Shown: positions 63,781 to 64,000 of the stretch, piece by piece
How positions within the stretch are numbered: the first letter of the stretch is position 1
Layout: every line of letters begins with the position of its first letter
Assembly: GCF_040361435.1 (NCBI RefSeq)
Contig: NZ_APNL01000009.1
Location: forward strand, 1-64,000
Length of the DNA: 64,000 nt
DNA from: Salinisphaera sp002433465
Lineage (GTDB): Bacteria > Pseudomonadota > Gammaproteobacteria > Nevskiales > Salinisphaeraceae
Direction: 5' to 3'
Position numbers and translations under genes: made by a program
Notes under the pieces: model-generated
What the model was told of the DNA's origin: nothing
The model's database searches: none
Seen by the model: only the letters and a program-made list of their open reading frames with translations

Positions 63781-64000
63781 ATGAGCATGATCGACAGCGT
63801 GACGGAGCTTGAGGCGCTTGCCACGGGCATCGCCATTATCGATGGCGACAACGTCATTACGTATGCCAATACCACGTTCGCCCGGCGGCTAAATATTGAG
63901 GTGCTGCCGCGCCGGCTCACGGATATCACCCTGCCTGAAGCCCGTTCCCGCGACCTGCTCGAATGGCAGCTGCGGGATATCGGCGAATCGGCGCTCACCA
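63781..64000 (+). CDS. PAS-domain protein, N-terminal part (cut by the window end)
   Basis: A frame open to the window end begins at ATG 63781 (GTG 63763 and ATG 63787 are alternatives). The first 73 residues read MSMIDSVTELEALATGIAI, then IDGDNVITYANTTFARRL, the typical start of a PAS domain. It follows the PAS-GAF-GGDEF gene by 124 bp in the same direction, so a second signalling protein (cyclase or histidine kinase) is likely. Its C-terminal type is unknown. Confidence 0.7.
   Translation, partial: MSMIDSVTELEALATGIAIIDGDNVITYANTTFARRLNIEVLPRRLTDITLPEARSRDLLEWQLRDIGESALT

Overview
The window is a high-GC, gene-dense stretch of a gammaproteobacterial chromosome. Supporting genes include a YhcB/ZapG homologue, PrlC, single-domain Sat, MetE/MetR, GpmA, Gor, Fur and YidD. 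The many LysR/TetR/MerR regulators, the sodium:solute symporter, and the copper, zinc and arsenic genes suit a free-living marine or hypersaline, metal-exposed lineage. Salinisphaera or a relative is my guess, at low confidence. No rRNA, tRNA, prophage or CRISPR array was seen.

1-12 kb is the most coherent part. It looks like a zinc-starvation (Zur) regulon in four transcription units, each preceded by a related AT-rich element around ATGTTATAAC. (i) An ABC ATPase, an FtsX-type permease with a His-rich loop, and a DUF3299 protein; as I recall it, this resembles the zinc-limitation operon PA4064-PA4066 of Pseudomonas aeruginosa. (ii) A class III alcohol dehydrogenase that has lost two of its four structural-zinc cysteines, followed by a small unknown protein and a COG0523 GTPase. 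(iii) A DksA2-type, zinc-finger-less DksA paralogue and a ZigA-like COG0523 GTPase. (iv) A TonB-dependent receptor and a ZIP-family transporter. Together these would provide outer- and inner-membrane zinc uptake, zinc chaperones and zinc-sparing enzymes.

12-25 kb holds a TetR regulator with a clear operator and a paired SMR efflux system, an ArsM-type arsenite methyltransferase, a chemotaxis receptor, dihydroorotase, Fur, a 273-bp IS5-type MITE with CTAA target duplication, ATP sulfurylase, a DUF488 gene pair, a CDF zinc exporter with its ArsR/CzrA-like regulator, a HAD phosphatase and gltX. 25-31 kb holds a GNAT protein, a LysR/quinone reductase divergent pair and the metE/metR divergent pair, then an 850-bp gene-free region with two facing copies of a diverged repeat.

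31-48 kb is mostly housekeeping: a DsbA-fold isomerase, C-minus ribosomal protein L31, a type-2 (eukaryote-like) IleRS, YidD, SufE, an SDR, an FMN hydroxy-acid oxidase, ZapG, a CoA-binding protein, lipoproteins, GpmA, a 3D-domain protein, a lipoprotein esterase, glutathione reductase, oligopeptidase A, a DUF1499 protein and exonuclease III. Palindromic REP-like repeats lie at about 13.3 and 37.3 kb.

48-53 kb carries a symporter with a newly noticed 31-residue membrane protein behind it, a nitrilase-family amidohydrolase, a divergent LysR regulator and a Gfo/Idh/MocA oxidoreductase. 53-60 kb is a copper-resistance locus: copG(DUF411)-copA(multicopper oxidase)-copB, a possible small mobile element, then merR(CueR-like)-copper P-type ATPase behind a textbook 19-bp-spacer MerR promoter. 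The end carries a DUF2267 protein, an MFS transporter, a PAS-GAF-GGDEF diguanylate cyclase and the start of a second PAS protein cut by the window edge.
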